From Closterium sp. Naga37s-1 (lineage: Eukaryota > Streptophyta > Zygnematophyceae > Desmidiales > Closteriaceae): DNA of 64,000 nt. Every line of letters begins with the position of its first letter. The first letter of the stretch is position 1. The notes beneath the pieces are model-generated. The model was not told the DNA's origin. It searched no databases and worked only from the letters and a program-made list of their open reading frames with translations. The stretch is taken from assembly GCA_947471745.1 (NCBI GenBank), contig CANJKZ010000171.1:62001-126000 (forward strand), given 5' to 3'. Shown here piece by piece: positions 56,501 to 62,200 of this stretch. A program made the position numbers and the translations under genes.

Positions 56501-59239
56501 CTTGCACAGACCCAGGTGCGACTGTCACTCACTCCCTTCAGCTCTCGTCCGTCCCTCGCTCTCATTTCTCTACCACCTCTCGTCCCCTCCCTGCCTGTCT
56601 GCAGCGCTGGCGCTGTTGAACGTGAAGTCAGCGCTGGGAGTGACGTTCACCAGCTGGAGCTCTGCTTCGCCCTGTGCTGTCGTCAACGCCACTCTCACCG
56701 TCGGAGGCACCTGGACTGGCGTCACCTGCTCCACTACTGGCAACGTCCTCAGCTTGTCAGTGCTCTGCGCCCCTGCTCCCTGCTCTGCCTCCTGCTGCTG
56801 CTTTCATCTTGAAACATCTGCCGCTCCCCATTCTTCTGCATGCCTGTTCACTACATTTCGTAAGGCCTTGGATGCCATTTGCGCCTCCTGTCATCTCCTT
56901 CCTCCCCACCCTCCGCCCATGGGTACATACGTGCCGCACACACAGGAGCCTGTCGATGGCAGCCCTCACGGGTACCATGCATGCCGACATCTCCAAGCTC
57001 TCCACCCTCACCTACCTGTAAGTTCCCGCACCTACCTGCCACTGCCCTCACCGATCTGCCACTGCCCTCATCGCCACTACATTTCTCCCATCCCCTCTCT
57101 CGCATTCTTCTCTACCTACTCGCCTTCCACGGTCCCATCTGAGCCAGCCTCTTCCGCCTAATTTCTGCCTGCTCCCTGTCCCGGCCGCCCCGCCCTCTCC
57201 CCTTGCTCCTGTACTCCCCCCATCCGTCTGCATTCTCCTTGCCCCTCCCTCCCGTGCGTCCCTGCAGTGATCTGTCCAAGAATATTCTGCGCGCCAACCT
57301 TGACAACTTCACCTCCGCCTTCTCCGCCCTCAAGACGCTCCAGCAGCTGTCAGTGCTGCTCTCACCCGCGTTGCTCTCACCCGAGCTGCTCTCACCCGCG
57401 TTGCTCTCACCCACACTGCTCTCACCCACACTGCTCTCACCCGCACTTCTCTCACCCACGCCATGCATGATATGCCCTCATCCGCAATGCCCTCACTTTC
57501 GTTGCTTTCTCTTTCATTGCCCCTCTCACACACAAACCACAAGCTACCATGTGCCACGCACTGCGCGCTGCTCCCACGCTCATTCAATCCCAACTTGTCT
57601 TACTCCGGCTGTCCCTTGCACCTCTCCCTGCAGGCGTCTCAACAACAACTGGTTCGCAGGCTCCCTGCCTCTGCCGCTCGTGTCTCTTCCCGCTCTCACC
57701 CTGCTGTAAGCACCCACAACACACCACCACACACCAAAGTTTGCAACAGCCATTCCTGGGCGCTTCCCTCACACACAAACTACCATGTGCCATTTTGCAC
57801 CAGCCATTCCTAGCGTTACAATGCTCTCAACAACAACTGGTTCGCACAAAAAATGAATGCACAAACTCACAGCAACCACACCATACAGCAGGCATGCATC
57901 CACGGACCCTCCCCATCTTCCTCCCCCTCCTTCCCCCCCCCCCCCCCCCCTCCCCCTCCCCCCTTCGCCCCTCCTCCAGCATGCTACCCACCACTTGTTA
58001 CTCTCTTCCCCTTTCCAAACTAACCTCCCTAACCATCCCCTATTCTCATCCTCCCTCCCATTCTCTCATCCCTTCTGCCCACCTCCCCACCCCTTGGCAG
58101 GGACGTGCATGCGAACGCACTGACGGGATCGCTGCCCACCGTGTCGTCAACGCTGCTCTCACTCTTCCTGCACGACAACTTCCTCGCCGGCACCTTCACC
58201 CCCACCGCTGCCCTCACTGCCTGCGATGGCAGCCTCAACTGCTTCACCAGCGCCGCCGCCTGTGGCGCCAGCAGCACCACGCAGAGGGCCGCGTCTGCGT
58301 GCGCCATCTGTGGCAGCGCGGCGGCACAAGGGCTGCTGTGCTGGGGCGGCATGTGCCTGCCCACCGTCACATCCACCACCGTCCATCCGGATGGGCTCGC
58401 CCCTCCGGTCATGGCCTGCTCTGGTGCGCCCACCATCTCCCTCCCCCCTGCACGTTTCTTCATCATCCTCTTCCCTGCACGTCTCTTCATGGCCCTCCCC
58501 CCTGCGCCGTGGAGAGGAGTCTTGCTTCACGGTTTTATCTTGTTGACTTTTGAGTCGACTCAATAGTTGACTTTTGAGTCGACTCAAAAGTCAACATGGG
58601 GGGGAGTCTTGCTTCAAGGTTTTCTTCTTGTTTCTGCTCATCCCCACGCTCTCTGCTCGCTGCTGCCTGCTCGTTCGTGATCACTCTCCTCTCCTCTCGT
58701 ATGAATGCCCCTAAATGTCCCTTAATGCCTCTGAATGCATTTGAATGCGTCTGAATGCCTCTGAACGCCTCTGAATGCATTTGAATGCGTCTGAATGCCT
58801 CTGAACGCCTCTGAATGCATTTGAATGCGTCTGAATGCCTCTGAACGCCTCTGAATGCATTTGAATGCGTCTGAATGCCTCTGAACGCCTCTGAATGCAT
58901 TTGAATGCGTCTGAATGCCTCTGAATGCCTCTGTGGTGCAGGATCTCCTGTGGTCAACATGAGCTCCGTTGATGGTGAGAGCACATTCTGCATGCATGTA
59001 ACTCCCTGTATGCATGTAACTCCCTGCATGCATGTCACTCCCTGCATGCATGTCACTCCCTGCATGCATGTCATTCGCTCTTTGCGCATCATTACCTACG
59101 TGCATGTCACTCTCAGGCCATTTCCTTACACCCATGCCATTCCCCATACACACATAATGACGCTCCTAGTCCACACCACAGACCATGCCACCTCCTTCAA
59201 CCCCATGTGACGTCCTCATCTCGTCCCTCCTTCCCCCCT

Positions 59240-59271
<32 letters not shown>

Positions 59272-62200
59272 TGCGTGGCAGCGCAAGTGCTGGGGGTGCT
59301 GAAGAGTGCGATAGGCGTGACGTTCAGCACGTGGGCGCCCGCCACCTTCTGCACCGTGGCGCCCACCGCCATCGTTGCTGGCACGTGGGATGGCGTGCAG
59401 TGCGACTCCCTCGGCAAAGTTGTCAGCCTGTGAGTGCCGACAGCCTGTGAGTGCCGACAGCCTGTGAGTCTGCATGCTCTGCAACACTGCGTGCTGCCCC
59501 CGCCTGCCCTTTCAGCATGCACATGAAGGGAGGGTGGGTCTTCAGCTGAGCGCTTCCCTGCTTCCCCTCTTTTCACTTCTCTCCCATTGGTGTGGGTGTG
59601 CCCCCCCTTGCACACCTCGTCCTCCAGGCAACTCCCCAGCAGCAAGCTCACGGGCACGCTGCCGCTTGCCATCTCCAGCCTCGCTGGTCTCACAGCCATG
59701 TGAGCCCGCCTCCATGCCCGCCTCCATGCCTGTCGCTTCTTCACTCACGAGTCTACCCATCCAGCCATCTTGCTGACTTCAGTTGTTTATGTACATATAC
59801 TTGAACACGAACGAGAGTGCCTGGAGAGCTCTGCTCCGCCCACTCCAGTTGTTATCCGACCAGTTGTGTGCCCCACTCACCTCGTTCTCCTCCTCTCCAC
59901 CACTCGCCACATTCCCCCTCCCCACCGCCCCTCCCTGCAGTGACCTCTCCTCCAACCTCTTCCAGGGTCGCCTGGACGAAGTTGCCACGCAGCTGCGCCT
60001 GCTCACCAACCTCAAACTCATGTGCGTCACTCTACGCTCTACCTGCTTCTCTCCACTGCACGAGACTGCAGGAATATCGGCATTCTGGTTGCTCCTGTCT
60101 TCTTGTTGCTTTGCGCGCTGTCATGCCTTCCTTCCGTGTGCATGTCTGGTTGTTCTGCTTCTCTACCATCCCCTCACTCACACACCTGCGCCCGTGCTCC
60201 CTCACGCACCCCCACGCTCACAGCAACCTGGACTACAACTGGTTCTCGGGCTCCGTGCCTGCGTTCATGCTCACGCTTCCCAGCCTCACCGAGCTGTAAG
60301 CCCCACCTGCCCTCTTCACTCCACTGCCCCCTTCTCTCACCCCTCCACTGTCCCCTCCACGCTTCCCACCCTCAAGGAGCTGTAACCTCCCTTAACTGTT
60401 CCCTTCCCTCAACTGCTTCTTTTGTCACTCACCTCCCCCTCCTCTATCGGTATCCCAAAGAGCCTTCTGCTTCGGCCGCGTTTCCATACCCCTCGTCCCC
60501 ATCCCCTCACGTCCGTCCACCCTTTCCCCTTCGCATTCACTCCGTTTATGAAAAGTGACCTCACAACTCCCCACTGCGCTCCCATCCCCCCCCACCACGC
60601 CCCCCCACTGCGATCCCATCCCCCCCCACCACGCCCCCCCACTGCGCTCCCATCCCCCCCCACCACGCCCCCCCACTGCGATCCCATCCCCCCCCACCAC
60701 GCCCCCCCACTGCGCTCCCATCCCCCCCCACCACGCCCCCCCACTGCGATCCCATCCCCCCCCACCACGCCCCCCCACTGCGCTCCCATCCCCCCCCACC
60801 ACGCCCCCCCACTGCGCTCCCATCCCCCCCCACCACGCCCCCCCACTGCGATCCCATCCCCCCCCACCACGCCCCCCCACTGCGATCCCATCCCCCCCCA
60901 CCACGCCCCCCCACTGCGCTCCCATCCCCCCCCACCACGCCCCCCCACTGCGATCCCATCCCCCCCCACCACGCCCCCCCACTGCGCTCCCATCCCCCCC
61001 CACCACGCCCCCCCACTGTGCACTCACCAGCTCCGTGGGCTACAACTACCTCACGGGCGCGCTGCCCCCCGTCACATCGCCGCTCTCAGCTGTAGACGTG
61101 CAGTTCAACTTCCTCGCCGGCACCTTCCCCACGCTCACCCTCACCAGCTGTGCCGCGCGCATGAACTGCCTCCTCGACGCCACCAAGTGCAACAACCCCA
61201 ACCGCGCCGCCGAGCTCCCGCGAGCCACAGCCGCGTGCGCCATCTGCAACACCACCAACGCGCAGGGGCGCCTGTGCAACGGCGGCGTGTGCACCGTCAA
61301 CGCCACAGACCTGGTTCCTCTCGGCGTGCCCAACAGCGCCGCATCGCCCTCGCTGCCGCTCATCTGCGTGGGCGCGGCGTTTGTTGCGATGGACACGGTC
61401 CATGCGGGCGCCATGCTGAACCTCAAGGCGTCGCTGGGAGTGACCTTCAGTGACTGGAAGGCCGACTCGCCCTGCTCCCTGCCTGGGGGCGTCGCTGCTG
61501 GGTCGTGGAGTGGCGTCAGCTGTGACGGCACCGGCAAAGTGCTGAGCATGTGAGTGCAACGTGCACGGCATGTGAGTGCAATGCAAAGTGCACGGCATCT
61601 GCAAGCCCGTGCAGAGCAGATGCTGATGCAATGTGCTGCCTGCATGCATTGTGCCTGAAATATGTTGTTCCATTTCCTAGCAATGCTTCTATTACCTCGA
61701 ATTTCTCATCCTGATTCATCTCCTCTCTCACTCCCCCCTGCCATTGTGTGTGCTGCTCGGCTCAACAGAGTCCTCAACTCGCAAATGCTGGCAGGCAGCA
61801 TCCACTCAGACATCTCCAAACTCGCCACACTCACCTCGCTGTCAGTCCTCGTACCCTCCTCTCACTCTCACTCACCCACCTCTCGCACTCACCCACCTCT
61901 CGTTCTCACCCTCCTCTCTCACTCACCCTCTGCCCTGCCTATTCCACGATTCGCCCGTCACCCATGTTTCGCTTCTCACTGGGTGCCATTCTCCATTGTA
62001 CCTCGTGCCTTGTACTCACCAACCTCCCCGCCGCTGTGTGCTGCAGCGACCTGCAGTCCAACCTGCTGCAGGGGCGCCTGGACTCCTTTGTTGCCGCCAT
62101 CAAGACGCCCCTCGTGCTCAAGGAGCTGTGAGTCGCTCTGCACCCCACCCATAGATCATGCATGCATGCACTACCCGGGGCATGCATGCACTACCCGGGG

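Noticed and set aside
60409-61023. Gly/Trp-rich frames on the minus strand and Pro-rich ones on the plus
   Set aside because: A 33-bp intronic minisatellite open in five frames.
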